Shown: one piece after another, positions 1 to 7,748 of the stretch
Layout of the letters: each line of letters opens with the position of its first letter
Position numbering within the stretch: position 1 is the stretch's first letter
Origin: Nordella sp. HKS 07
GTDB lineage: Bacteria; Pseudomonadota; Alphaproteobacteria; Rhizobiales; Aestuariivirgaceae
DNA: 64,000 bases
Assembly (NCBI RefSeq): GCF_011046735.1
Contig: NZ_CP049258.1
Span: forward strand, 5,164,001 to 5,228,000
Direction: 5' to 3'
Made by a program: the position numbers and the translations under genes
Notes under the pieces: generated by a model
Told to the model about the DNA's origin: nothing
Databases searched by the model: none
What the model saw: the letters and a program-made list of their open reading frames with translations, nothing else

Positions 1-90
1 GGGTCAGGCCTATGGCCGTATCACCCGGACGGGGTGACGAGGGTCTGCACGGACTGCAAGGGGACGGGGAGCGTGTTCGTTTCGGTCTAG
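1..90 (+). CDS. CxxCxG mini-protein, 3' fragment (copy 1)
   Basis: The first 90 bases read in frame 1 to a TAG stop and give a 29-residue tail containing CTDCKGTG, then SVFVSV. It aligns with the C-terminus of the intact 66-residue protein at 2739-2939 (CADCKGSG, then PVFVST). The CxxCxGxG pattern is that of half a DnaJ-type zinc finger. The 5' part lies outside the window. Function is unknown. Confidence 0.6.
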   Translation, partial: GSGLWPYHPDGVTRVCTDCKGTGSVFVSV

Positions 91-205
91 CTATGGCAAT
101 TAACCGCACCTAACCTATGACATTGGCGGATGTCCGGGTGCATGCAATCTTCATGCACCGGAAGCCCCCGCCGGCGTCGTTTGCACTGCATGTCAAATGG
201 GCGCC
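91..205. repeat. Dispersed repeat downstream of CxxCxG copy 1
   Basis: This stretch is nearly identical to 2940-3050, directly after copy 3. Both have a conserved stretch beginning GGCAATTAACCG, then GACATTGGCGGATG, a GGTGCATGCAATC block and CCCCCGCCGGC. Repeat and mini-ORF therefore seem to have been duplicated together. Confidence 0.7.
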
Positions 206-246
206 CCCGATGATCGGACGACCGTTGGGCGACACAAAGGCGCGGC

Positions 247-450
247 TCATTTCTTTCTCTCCCTCTCGATAAATTCATCCAAGTCGAAGCAATCAACCGT
301 GTGCCAGTTGCGAGCCTCGGACTCGAGCCAATGGTCGGGATTGCCGAGATCCTCATCGTCATGACTATCGGCGCGGCTATCAGCCATCTCCTTGAGGGTC
401 AGCCGCTCTGCTTCCTCGCAGTCTCCTCGACGATCGTCCCGCTTGCGCAC
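247..450 (-). CDS. Small acidic hypothetical protein
   Basis: An open frame of 67 codons on the minus strand encodes a strongly charged protein rich in Asp and Glu, ending in FIERERKK. The first possible start is a GTG at 450. An internal ATG at 387 (MADSRADS) gives 46 residues, but the AAGGAG before it touches the start codon. I do not recognise the family. The even charged composition makes it look more like a real coding frame than its shadows. Confidence 0.4.
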   Translation of the reverse strand: MRKRDDRRGDCEEAERLTLKEMADSRADSHDDEDLGNPDHWLESEARNWHTVDCFDLDEFIERERKK

Positions 451-747
451 TCGGGCCAGTTATCACAGGTTTTAGTGACGTAGAAGCGGGCATGTTCTGT
501 CTCAAATGCAAAACGCTCGCTATGTTTCGAATATAGTGAGCGCTCAGCGGTGCTCTCTTGGCAATTGCGGCTTGCGCTGCTTGGACGTAGCGGCAAGTAG
601 CTGAAACTTGTTTCAGTTTTGACGCGGCGTTATTCTGCGAGTTCCAACGAATAGTGCAACTTGTCGTATTTTCGCTGCATTGTTTCGCACACTTGAGGTT
701 GTGGGACGGCTCACTGAGTCAGAAAATCATCTGACAGAGGAGAAGCT
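451..747. other. Intergenic region with two small hairpins
   Basis: No gene is visible. An imperfect inverted repeat spans 514-542 (CGCTCGCTAT / ATAGTGAGCG). A perfect 7-bp stem (CTGAAAC-TT-GTTTCAG, 601-616) followed by TTTT could be a weak plus-strand terminator. The end of the region should hold the promoter of the gene at 748, but no clear -35/-10 pair stands out. Confidence 0.4.
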
Positions 748-1026
748 ATGAAGAAGACTATTCTCGCCGGTGCAGCGGTATTGGCATTGTTCGCAGCGAT
801 TCAGCCCGCTCTCGCCGATGGCCGTGGACCTGGCGGTGACAGCGGCATCAACAGTGGCGGAGCCCCTGATGGCCGTGGCAGCAACGGCGGCGCGCCCGAC
901 GGCCGTGGCTCTGGCGGTGACAGCGGCATCGGGGGTGGCGGTGAGGGCGGCGGTGGAACGCCAACACCAACACCCGGCGAGGGCAGCGGTGGCGGACAGG
1001 ATTCGGGCAGCGGCGGCGGCAACTAA
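748..1026 (+). CDS. Secreted glycine-rich low-complexity protein
   Basis: This 92-residue protein has an N-terminal Sec signal peptide (MKKTILAGAAVLALFAAI, probable cleavage after ALA near residue 23). The remainder is almost entirely Gly, Ser, Asp and Pro, with repeated GGAPDGRG and GGDSGI blocks and a TPTPTP stretch. A good ribosome binding site (GAGGAGAAG) precedes the ATG, and a hairpin terminator follows at 1041, so it is probably monocistronic. It is an exported unstructured protein. The role is unknown. Confidence 0.8.
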   Translation: MKKTILAGAAVLALFAAIQPALADGRGPGGDSGINSGGAPDGRGSNGGAPDGRGSGGDSGIGGGGEGGGGTPTPTPGEGSGGGQDSGSGGGN

Positions 1027-1040
1027 GCACCGTATTAACA

Positions 1041-1066
1041 AGGCCTCCCTTAGGGGAGGCCTTTCT
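1041..1066 (+). terminator. Intrinsic terminator
   Basis: A perfect 9-bp stem AGGCCTCCC / GGGAGGCCT with a 4-base loop is followed by TTCT, 15 bases after the stop codon of the glycine-rich gene. Confidence 0.75.
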
Positions 1067-1178
1067 AGCTTCAGTTAGGCCTCGCCAGCCGACATGATCA
1101 AGATCGTGGCGCGCGGGACGAGCAAAGAGGATTAGCCGGGAGAATCGAGTGTTCGCGTTTGCGCGAGGAGGATCACAA

Positions 1179-1364
1179 CTAGCGTTTTTCTGGGAGAAAT
1201 GGAAAGCAGTATACCCTGATGTCACTAGCTGGTCGGGCCTCATCGTTCTCCAGAACAACCAGCCACTGCGCACAAGCGGCTTGGGTGGTCTCAACCACCG
1301 TGACTTGGCAGTGCGGGGAGATTAAGTTTCCGCAAATCATGATGAGGGCGAGCATTGGTTCCAT
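1179..1364 (-). CDS. Small hypothetical protein with hydrophobic N-terminus
   Basis: This 61-residue frame has a short hydrophobic start (MLALIMICG from residue 4) and three cysteines. Its look is that of the many short rhizobial proteins of about 60 residues with an N-terminal hydrophobic stretch and SPHCQ-like motif. Only a weak GAGG lies upstream of the start. An opposite-strand frame at 1219-1404 is less convincing. Confidence 0.4.
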   Translation of the reverse strand: MEPMLALIMICGNLISPHCQVTVVETTQAACAQWLVVLENDEARPASDIRVYCFPFLPEKR

Positions 1365-1544
1365 AGCATCCGTAAGCCTCGCATCATTTCTTCCAAACGC
1401 CTAGAGCGGCGCCTCTGGGTCCTCCTTCTGCGCCATGAACTCTTCGGAAGTCTTGTCCCGTTCCCGTTTTGTCCAGCGTTCCTCGCCTTCAATGGCAGAG
1501 GAACTTTTTAAGCGGTGGAAAGTTCCGAGTTCCGTAGCCGACGA

Positions 1545-1764
1545 ACCCCCTCGGCACCACAGCCGCCGGCGCTCAGTCCACACCGCACCGCACATCGTAG
1601 CGCCGGCGGACCATTTCAAAAGCAAAAGCCAGCCCCAGAATATTCCTGTCGCAATATGGGAACATCCCGAGCCTTTCGGGCATTTCCTGTTGCCTGTCGC
1701 AAAACAGGTACGCCCTAAAAGCCCGTCAGAGATGCGACCGTTCGCGCATTCTCTGGCGGGCTGA
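1545..1764. repeat. Dispersed palindromic repeat block (copy P1)
   Basis: The block starts near GCCGGCGCTCAG, contains TAGCGCCGGCGGACCATTT, then GGGAACATCCCGA, CTTTCGGGCATT and CTGGCGGGCTGA. The same succession occurs at 2486-2735 and in part at 3018-3090 and 170-215. Many internal GCCGGC palindromes are present. No gene is supported in 1405-1869 apart from open frames that read through the repeat. Confidence 0.6.
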
Positions 1765-1869
1765 TCTTGCGGCTCAGCTGGGACGTGGAACGCAGTCGTA
1801 ACATTTCGTGGAACCAGGGCATTGCAAGCGTCGTTCTTTACTCAGAATGGCATTTCATGGAGGTATGTT

Positions 1870-2214
1870 ATGTTCCGCAATACCCTGCTTGCTTGTGGTA
1901 TCGCCCTTCCACTCGGCCTGATCGGCATGGCACCTGCGATGGCAGGCGACGTCGAAATTTATTTGGGCGATGGCCAGTTGGGCTATGGCGATGGCTATGG
2001 CTATGGCGATGGCTATGGCGATCGCCAGGTCAACTATGGCGGTGGCCGATTGAGCTGCGGTGAGGCCGCGCAGATCGTGCGCGAAGCCGGCTACAGCAAG
2101 GTCAGGCCCCGCGAGTGCGATGGCCGTGTCTATACATTCCGCGGTAGGCACAACGGCAATTCTTTTGTCATATACGTAAATTCACGCAACGGGCGGATGT
2201 GGCGTGAAGGCTGA
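1870..2214 (+). CDS. Secreted PepSY-like small protein
   Basis: The 114-residue product starts at ATG 1870, chosen because GGAGG ends six bases before it and the signal peptide begins there (MFRNTLLACGIALPLG, cleavage near AMA-GD). A Gly-Tyr-Asp repeat follows (GYGDGYGYGDGYGD). The C-terminal 65 residues are the folded part: SCGEAAQIVREAGYSKVRP, RVYTFRGR and YVNSRNGRMW. This layout is typical of rhizobial secreted proteins with a PepSY-like domain and two cysteines. It is exported to the periplasm. The role is unknown. Confidence 0.85.
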   Translation: MFRNTLLACGIALPLGLIGMAPAMAGDVEIYLGDGQLGYGDGYGYGDGYGDRQVNYGGGRLSCGEAAQIVREAGYSKVRPRECDGRVYTFRGRHNGNSFVIYVNSRNGRMWREG

Positions 2215-2434
2215 GATAGCCGTGCCCGAGGAGAATGGCGAGACGCCAGTAAGGCGCCCAGTAACGCGCCAAGCCGAGATCGTGACAGAAGGCGCCGGCC
2301 GGATCAGGTGGCTGGAATGCGATGGCTCAAGGATGGCTCAGGCTTGGCGCTATCATCTGCCCGGCAAAGCGAGGCGGCGCCCGGATTGCAAGGGGACTGG
2401 GCGGGTGTTCGTTTCGTTAAAGCCACTTCGTTAG
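2204..2434 (+). CDS. CxxCxG mini-protein, degenerate copy 2
   Basis: A GTG-started frame of 76 codons overlaps the end of the PepSY-like gene by 11 bases. It aligns with the intact copy at 2739 from the first residue (MKAEIAVPEENGETP against MKTQMTVYAGENGETP). The first cysteine of each CxxC pair is gone: WLEC replaces CLEC and RPDC replaces CADC. Zinc binding is therefore unlikely, and this may be a decaying duplicate. Confidence 0.45.
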   Translation: MKAEIAVPEENGETPVRRPVTRQAEIVTEGAGRIRWLECDGSRMAQAWRYHLPGKARRRPDCKGTGRVFVSLKPLR

Positions 2435-2485
2435 AGGCTCACGTAACTGTATGGGCGGGTGACTGAGAACATGCTATTCTTTGGC

Positions 2486-2735
2486 GCCGGCTCCCACCGG
2501 CACAGCAACGGCCGGCGTCACCCGCACTGCACATGCTGGCGCCGGCGGAGCATTTAAAATGCAAAAGCTGCCCCTTGGATTCCCAAATCGCACCAAGTCG
2601 CAGCACCGGAACATCCCGACCTTTCGGTATTGCCTCTTGCCTGCCCTGCGGCAGGTAGCCCCAAGGCCCGCCAGGCGATCATTTCGCTATGCCCAGTCCC
2701 TGGCGGGCCACCGTCCATGGGAATCACCGGCGTCG
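2486..2735. repeat. Dispersed palindromic repeat block (copy P2)
   Basis: Second long copy of the block seen at 1545-1764, with CACTGCACATGCTGGCGCC, GGAGCATTT, GGAACATCCCGACC, a TTTCGGTATTGCC segment and CTGGCGGGCCA at the end. It stops four bases before the start codon of CxxCxG copy 3. Confidence 0.6.
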
Positions 2736-2738
2736 GCA

Positions 2739-2939
2739 ATGAAAACCCAGATGACCGTGTATGCGGGGGAGAATGGCGAGACGCCACTCGTCCGCCAGGT
2801 CGTTATCGTGGCAGAAGGCGCCGGCTGGATTGGGTGCCTGGAATGTGACGGGTCGGAGCTATGGCCCGATCATCTTGACAGGGTTACGAGGACCTGCGCT
2901 GACTGCAAGGGGAGCGGGCCGGTCTTCGTCTCGACCTAG
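2739..2939 (+). CDS. CxxCxG mini-protein, intact copy 3
   Basis: This 66-residue protein has two CxxC pairs at 33/36 (CLECDGS) and 53/56 (CADCKGSG), spaced like one zinc-binding half of a DnaJ-type finger or a rubredoxin-like knuckle. Residues 1-30 are predicted beta-rich (QVVIVAEGAGWI). No signal peptide is present. No ribosome binding site is evident because the palindromic repeat runs to within four bases of the ATG. I do not know a named family. Three copies in 3 kb, each with the same flanking repeat, suggest a mobile or amplified unit. Confidence 0.55.
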   Translation: MKTQMTVYAGENGETPLVRQVVIVAEGAGWIGCLECDGSELWPDHLDRVTRTCADCKGSGPVFVST

Positions 2940-3090
2940 CTACGGCAATTAACCGCCCTTAACCTATGACATTGGCGGATGACCGGGTGCATGCAATCCT
3001 GATGCACCGGCAACCCCCGCCGGCACAGCACCCGCCGGCGTTCACCAGAACTGCACATAATGGCGCCGGCGGACCACTCAAAACAAAAGC
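2940..3090. repeat. Dispersed repeat downstream of CxxCxG copy 3
   Basis: It matches 91-205 after copy 1 and then runs into the GCCGGC palindromic block (CACATAATGGCGCCGGCGG). The rest of the gap to 3318 shows no recognisable gene. It contains a C-rich stretch near 3270. Confidence 0.6.
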
Positions 3091-3318
3091 CCAGGTCGGA
3101 CGCACGGAAGCTGCGAAACGCTTGACCGCAAGGACTAGTCTTGCAGCGCAAGTTGTAAGCACGCTTGATTGGGGGGACAAGGTTTCCGACGGAGACGGTG
3201 GAGAGATCACCTTATTTTAGCGAGAAAGCCTCGCCGGCGCTGGTGTTCCGGGACAAGGTTTTCCCTTGGCCCCCCCCGTCCAGAAAGGCCGGGGGAGTTT
3301 GTTGTTCAGGGCGTCATC

Positions 3319-3960
3319 TTACGGTTTGTTGCCGCCATGGCCGTTGCTGGAACCATTGCCACCGCCATTCGAACCATTGCCACCGCCGGGCGATCCATCC
3401 GCATCCGTTCCATCTCCATTATTGGAGTGGCCAGGATTGGAAGAGTCATTGCCATCGGGATCATTTCCATGGCCGTTGTTTCCATGGTTGCTGCCACCCT
3501 GGTTGCTGCCACTCTGGTTGCTGCCACTCTGGTTGCTGCCACTCGGGTTGCTGCCACCCGGGTTGCTGCCACTCGGGTTGCTGCCACTCGGGTTGCTGCC
3601 ACTCGGGTTGCTGCCACCCGGGTTGCTGCCACTCGGGCTACTGCCACCCTGGTCGCTGCCCAGCGCGGTCTGATTGGAACCGCCGGTATCACCGGGTGCC
3701 GAACCTACATTGCCGTGTGTCTTGTGCGACGAGGTCCGGCTTCCGAGGCCAGAGAGACTCGCGCGATGTTCATCGGGGCGGCTGTGGGAAGATTCACAGT
3801 TTTTTCTCCACAGAAAAGTCCGGCACTCGTGCTTTGCTGTACCGAAACCGGAGTTGTGGTGCTGCTTCGATTGGCCCGCATAAGCACTGGAGGAAAACAA
3901 CGCTGCGACCGTCAAAGCGGCCGCGAGGGTCGTTGTGGTGGTTCGCAACAAGCGTTTCAT
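3319..3960 (-). CDS. Secreted SGSNP pentapeptide-repeat protein
   Basis: The start is set at ATG 3960, where a signal peptide begins (MKRLLRTTTTTLAAALTVAALF, cleavage near AYA) and AAAGGAAC lies upstream. The frame runs a further 54 codons upstream without signal features. The mature protein of about 185 residues has a short basic region with two cysteines, then about twelve five-residue units of the type SGSNP/SGSNQ, then a tail of Asn, Gly, Asp and Ser. It is an exported low-complexity protein, perhaps matrix or adhesin-like. No enzyme domain is seen. Confidence 0.7.
   Translation of the reverse strand: MKRLLRTTTTTLAAALTVAALFSSSAYAGQSKQHHNSGFGTAKHECRTFLWRKNCESSHSRPDEHRASLSGLGSRTSSHKTHGNVGSAPGDTGGSNQTALGSDQGGSSPSGSNPGGSNPSGSNPSGSNPSGSNPGGSNPSGSNQSGSNQSGSNQGGSNHGNNGHGNDPDGNDSSNPGHSNNGDGTDADGSPGGGNGSNGGGNGSSNGHGGNKP
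3486..3665. repeat. 15-bp tandem repeat, 12 units
   Basis: The unit GGTTGCTGCCACTCG recurs in register twelve times; the last two units are diverged. It encodes the SGSNP repeats on the minus strand. Because 15 is a multiple of three and the unit lacks stops, all frames stay open on both strands, producing spurious long ORFs. Confidence 0.9.
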
Positions 3961-4122
3961 TTTCAGGTTCCTTTCAGGTTTTCCGACGCCGCTTAGATGG
4001 GGAGCCTGGGGAGGGGGCGCTTGCTCTTGGCTGCCATTTACACACGATGTTGTGCCAAGAGCGCCTTGCTCAGCGCTGTTAGGCGCAGCCTGAGGGCATG
4101 GCTGGCCCTCGCAGGTCTTCAA

Positions 4123-4163
4123 CCAAACAAAAAAGGCCCTGCGGATATCACCGGCAGGACCTT
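4123..4163 (-). terminator. Intrinsic terminator (minus strand)
   Basis: On the minus strand, AAGGTCCTGC pairs with GCAGGGCCTT (one mismatch) and is followed by TTTTTTGTTT. It lies 160 bases upstream of the SGSNP gene, so it ends a minus-strand transcript that starts to its right, where no protein gene is visible. Confidence 0.6.
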
Positions 4164-4235
4164 ACGAATGGCGGGGGCTATTGTTCGAGCAGCCTTAAAA
4201 CGAAGAGACCCCGCGGGTTTGGCAGAAGTCTCCCC

Positions 4236-4325
4236 GTAGGGGATCGTTCTGTCCAGTATAGTGCCTGGTCAAACCGACCCGTAGGGGACCGTTCTAGCCA
4301 TGATACTGCATGGCTAAACCGACCC
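4236..4325. repeat. 45-bp tandem duplication with covarying hairpins
   Basis: Two 45-base units lie end to end (4236-4280 and 4281-4325), each beginning GTAGGGGA and ending AAACCGACCC. Each centre is an inverted repeat, but the arms differ: CCAG/CTGG in the first and AGCCATG/CATGGCT in the second. Pairing is kept although sequence changes. The next bases (GTTCTGTTCG) begin a third partial unit. The stretch 4326-4578 shows nothing else. Confidence 0.65.
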
Positions 4326-4578
4326 GTTCTGTTCGTTTACGGGAACCTGAGCCAGGTGCCGAAGAAGATTTCGAGACTGTCCTCGTCGTCAGCATCGACG
4401 ACGCCAAGCACAGCGACCGGTAGAAGTGGGCCGGGGGCGTCCAGATCAACCGGGCGACTGCCGACCTGCGCACGGCACCGACAAGAACGACTAATAGAGT
4501 GGGAATAAGTTAGCGGACGACAACAGTCTAGTAATATGTTACGGCGCGGAAGCGAGAAGGCATTTGCGGAGGCACAAA

Positions 4579-4905
4579 ATGGTGCGCCTAACTGTTTCGC
4601 TTGTCGCTCTATCTTGCTGTGGCGTTGCGCACGCAGAATTTCAAACCCGTCATGGTAATTGGGTGGAGCAGATCACGATAAGGGATGAGCGGGCCAAAGA
4701 GTATACTTTCCCCCTGGCGGAGGCGGGTGATCCCGCTACATGTGCTAGAGGCGTTTTAGAACTCGCTGAAAAGGCTTTAAAGAGCAACGGATATGTCTGG
4801 ACAGACCCGGGACATTCCCTCGTCGGTTGGGAGCCAAACGATATAGCAGTGTTGAAGCACGAAGTCGAAAGCATCGCTTGTGTGTTTAAGCGGCTTCCGC
4901 AATAA
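4579..4905 (+). CDS. Secreted small hypothetical protein
   Basis: The ATG at 4579 is chosen over a TTG at 4564 because GGAGG (4568-4572) sits six bases before it. The product has 108 residues with a signal peptide (MVRLTVSLVALSCCGVAHA, cleavage after AHA). The mature part contains a WVEQITIRDERAKEY segment and three cysteines (two in the signal, one near CARG, one near IACVF). No family is recognised. Confidence 0.65.
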   Translation: MVRLTVSLVALSCCGVAHAEFQTRHGNWVEQITIRDERAKEYTFPLAEAGDPATCARGVLELAEKALKSNGYVWTDPGHSLVGWEPNDIAVLKHEVESIACVFKRLPQ

Positions 4906-5020
4906 GCGGTCGAGGAATTATGATCCACCAGCCGGCGTCACCTCGCATAAGGTCTCCAGTGGTGGTGCTGGCTTGGTCGCGGTGCATGCCCCACTATATC
5001 AGGCGTTTTCCGCCCAGCCA

Positions 5021-5560
5021 TCACCGATACGGCGCCCGCCATCCGGCAGCCTTCGCCTCGGCTTCGGTGCAAAACCACCTTTCGCCCTTCGAAGTGTCTA
5101 TCCGCGTCTTGGCATAACTCTTCGACCACGGAGCGTGGTAGATCCGCTCGCCCTTGTCGTTGATGTTGCCCTTGATCGGACAGCCCTCTGAGCTGATCTG
5201 CGCTGTAGTTGCCCAGCGCCTGGCGCGATACTCCCACGGAGGTTGCGTCTTCGACTGCCAGATGCCGACTTTGCCGCGCCGTGGTTGCATTTCCAGCGCA
5301 ATGTAGTCCGGCGAATACTTGACAAACGCCCAGGCGAGGCCCGAGGCCACGAGTCTGGCGCCCACGTCCGGCACCTCATCGGTGGAGCAACGGGCGATCA
5401 GCCGGCCGTTTTGGTCTCTCTTATGGCCCACACAGGTCACTGCCTTGCCGTCGGTCATAGCCGCCAGGGCGTCGATCGCGCCCCCGAAACAGTCCCAAGT
5501 GCCAGCTGGCACCGTTGCGCGGTCTCAGGCGCTTCAATGCCATCGTCCCTCTTCTCACGA
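5021..5560 (-). pseudogene. Thermonuclease-like gene remnant
   Basis: The open frame at 5021-5512 (GTG start) encodes the C-terminal two thirds of a rhizobial SNase-like nuclease: GKAVTCVGHKRDQNGRLIARC, a WAFVKYSPDYIALE segment, and the usual C-terminal tail (GCPIKGN, WFCTEAEA, GWRAP). The family's N-terminal core is not in frame. A piece of it, GIEAPETAQRC, which carries the catalytic Glu motif, is found just upstream in another frame, so at least one frameshift separates the halves. The signal peptide and the DGDT motif are missing. Probably inactive. Confidence 0.65.
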
Positions 5561-5564
5561 GTGG

Positions 5565-5935
5565 GCGACTTCACATATTCGTAGCCTTGAGCCTTCCGGT
5601 TGACGAATAGACCGCTCGATAGCATTGCCGATGGCGTATCCCAACATGGCATCGGCGACGGAACGAGACGGTCCAACTGCCACAAAGGATGAGTCGATGC
5701 CCATCGAGGCTGCCTCACAGCGCGGAAACTCTTTCGGGGTGCCGCGCACGCCTGCGTGCATAGCCTTTTTCGATGGTTCTTTTGAACCTCGCTTGCGGTC
5801 CCTGCCATCGACCGCCGACTGAATGTGGCGTCCGGTAGAAACCCCGCTCTTCTGGCTCACACCGGTAGTGCGACGACGTGGGGGCATTTGCAAACCTCAG
5901 AAGCTTGGGATTCGTGGACCGTGCAGAAACATAAA
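5565..5935. other. Region without a recognisable gene
   Basis: A minus-strand open frame runs over 5555-5893 with a basic N-terminal half and a small-residue stretch (MLGYAIGNAIE). No homologue, signal or convincing ribosome binding site is seen. It may belong to the decayed thermonuclease neighbourhood. Confidence 0.25.
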
Positions 5936-5959
5936 GAGCCCCTTCGTTTGAAGGGGCTC
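5936..5959 (-). terminator. Intrinsic terminator
   Basis: A 10-bp perfect stem (GAGCCCCTTC / GAAGGGGCTC) with a 4-base loop lies just downstream of the Gln-rich gene on the minus strand and is followed by TTTAT. Confidence 0.65.
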
Positions 5960-5979
5960 CGCTGCACGCATCACTTGTT

Positions 5980-6153
5980 CTAGCCGCTCGGAGTGCGGTC
6001 GTCGTCTTCATAATCAGGATGTCTGAGGTTCGGATTCTGCTGCTGCTGACCGGGGTTCTTCGTTCCGCCGCCTTGCTGCTCCTGGCCGGGCCGCTGCCCC
6101 GGATTCCCTTGCTGTTGCTGATTCCGATCACGGTTGTCTTGATCGCGATTCAT
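5980..6153 (-). CDS. Small Gln/Pro-rich hypothetical protein
   Basis: This 57-residue product begins MNRDQDNRDR, has two Gln tracts separated by NPGQRPGQEQQGGG, and ends HPDYEDDDRTPSG. AGGAG lies seven bases before the ATG, and a hairpin terminator follows 20 bases after the stop. Short NPGQQ-rich proteins of this kind are common in Rhizobiales. The protein is probably disordered and cytosolic. Function unknown. Confidence 0.7.
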   Translation of the reverse strand: MNRDQDNRDRNQQQQGNPGQRPGQEQQGGGTKNPGQQQQNPNLRHPDYEDDDRTPSG

Positions 6154-6374
6154 GGAGTGCTCCTGTCTAGAAGGTTGACTAGTGGCAACCCTTCATGGGC
6201 CGGATGGTTCCTCCCGACCAAACAGGTCTCTGCAGTTCCAATTCCGTTCGCTGATTGTCTTTCTTCCGCGCCACGGATCAACAACTTCTATCGAGCGTCA
6301 AGCGACCAGGCTACCCACCGAAAAGCCCGTTACAAGGGCCTTCTGACAACTCCTTTGCCTTGCGCCAGGTGAGT

Positions 6375-6725
6375 TCTGAACTTGGGATCGCTTACCCAAA
6401 GGTTTTCCGGCCGCAGCCCGAATATGTCCAGATATTGCGCGAGGCCGCCAAGATCACCGAGAGTTGGGGGGCGAACTACGGCTTCTCTATATTCCGCAGG
6501 CTGCCCGTTATGGCGGAATGATCTCACACGAGTTCGTCTATGACTCATTGCGCAATCGCGTCCTGAAGGCTGCGGCGGAAGCCGGCGTGGAAGTCATCGA
6601 TCTTGCGGAAATGTTCAAGAAACGAGAGGATGTCCAAAGTCTGTACGCCTCTGATTGGCATTTCAGCGAAGAGGGGGCGCGTGTTGCGGCACAGGCAATC
6701 ATCAATTCGAGTAAAAATACCTCCC
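6375..6725 (+). pseudogene. SGNH-hydrolase-like fragment, frameshifted
   Basis: Two frames together resemble the C-terminal third of an SGNH/GDSL-type esterase or AlgX-like protein. The first ends in PEYVQILREAAKITESW. The second continues LLYIPQAARYG, then VIDLAEMF and the D-x-x-H motif SDWHFSEEGARVAA (catalytic Asp and His of the fold). A frameshift lies near 6475. The N-terminal GDS block is absent. No start or ribosome binding site is seen, so this is a remnant. Confidence 0.55.
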
Positions 6726-7499
6726 TGAGTGGATCGCTACGCCTGCTGCATATTCAATGGGCATGGACTGCTTACTCCCTTCCGCTAGCATCCGGTGGGT
6801 AGGGTGGACTAGGGGCCGGTTAGGATATGGAGTGCACCATACCCCTCACCTATCTGCCCCCTCCCTCGCTAGCGCATCGAGAGGGGGACCGCACCCACGA
6901 GGCAAACCCCAAGTCAAAATGTAATGAGAGCCTGGGCTCTCCAAGCGTTGGCGCAAGAGGCGGCCATCAGACCAGGCAGGACGCCGAAGCGCGACGACTT
7001 CACCCTGTCGGTTGAGTTTCTCAAGCGGCGTTGATCATAGACGATCATCTTGCAATCATCCTGCGCGAGGCGGCCTTGGCGCATCCAGCGTCGGCGCAGG
7101 CGAGCGCGATAAGCCGACCGAAGAGGAAGGGGTGGCGATTGTCAAAACCTTCGTCAAGCTCTCGAAGCTCCGAGACGAACTGTAGGATCGGCACAGGCGG
7201 GCCTCCGCAGCAATGGTTTGCTGGCCTAGGCTCGCGAAGCTCTATCAAGCGGCAATGCCTTCCGCTTTTCTCGCGTGTCATGAAGCAACTCACTTGGTAT
7301 GAGCACTTCACGCATGCCGCGGGTCTCGCCGTCATGGGTGACCGTCGCCGCCGAGCGTGTCTCCGATCCCGAGACCCAGGTCGGACTGCGCGCAGTCGCC
7401 AAGGCCATCAACGGGCACACCGAGGCGAGTGTCGACAAGGTGTTGACCGAGATCACATGGATCCCCTCGGCGTCGATTTCCGCGATAGGCTTCCTCGCC
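6726..7499. other. Region without an intact gene
   Basis: No convincing gene is found. A short plus-strand frame ending at 7185 (DKPTEEEGVAIV, KLSKLRDEL) looks like the tail of a lost small protein. The frame 7299-7499 is open but joins directly into the gene at 7500 without its own start signal. Confidence 0.3.
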
Positions 7500-7730
7500 A
7501 TGGAGCGCGCCGAACTCCTTGAGCACTTGGCGACCGCTAGGCGATACGCCGAAAGGGGAGAGGTGCTTGTCCAAGCTCAAAGGCGCATCGCGGACCAGCT
7601 TGCAGCGGCAGGTCAGGACGACGCTGAAGCCCGGCGGATAGTGACACTCTTCGAGCACACCCAGCAGAACCATCTTGACCACGTCGAGCGCTTGCTCCGT
7701 TTGTTCGACACATTGCCGACGGACGGCTGA
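7500..7730 (+). CDS. Small helical hypothetical protein
   Basis: The start at ATG 7500 gives 76 residues beginning MERAELLEHLATARRYAERGE. The sequence is one long amphipathic helix pattern with the conserved-looking end ARRIVTLFEHTQQNHLDHVERLLRLF. Short proteins of this pattern (MDRAELLEHL...LFEETQ...H...R) are widespread in Bradyrhizobium and relatives. No function is established. The frame is open upstream to 7299, but that part is not typical of the family. Confidence 0.6.
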   Translation: MERAELLEHLATARRYAERGEVLVQAQRRIADQLAAAGQDDAEARRIVTLFEHTQQNHLDHVERLLRLFDTLPTDG

Positions 7731-7748
7731 CCCTGACATAGTCGGCCC

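Noticed and set aside
3486-3665. CRISPR array
   Set aside because: The units are contiguous 15-mers without spacers and encode a peptide repeat.
3165-4082. Long plus-strand ORFs (up to 305 codons) across the 15-bp repeat
   Set aside because: The 15-bp unit has no stop in any frame, so all frames stay open. Only the minus-strand frame has a signal peptide and ribosome binding site.
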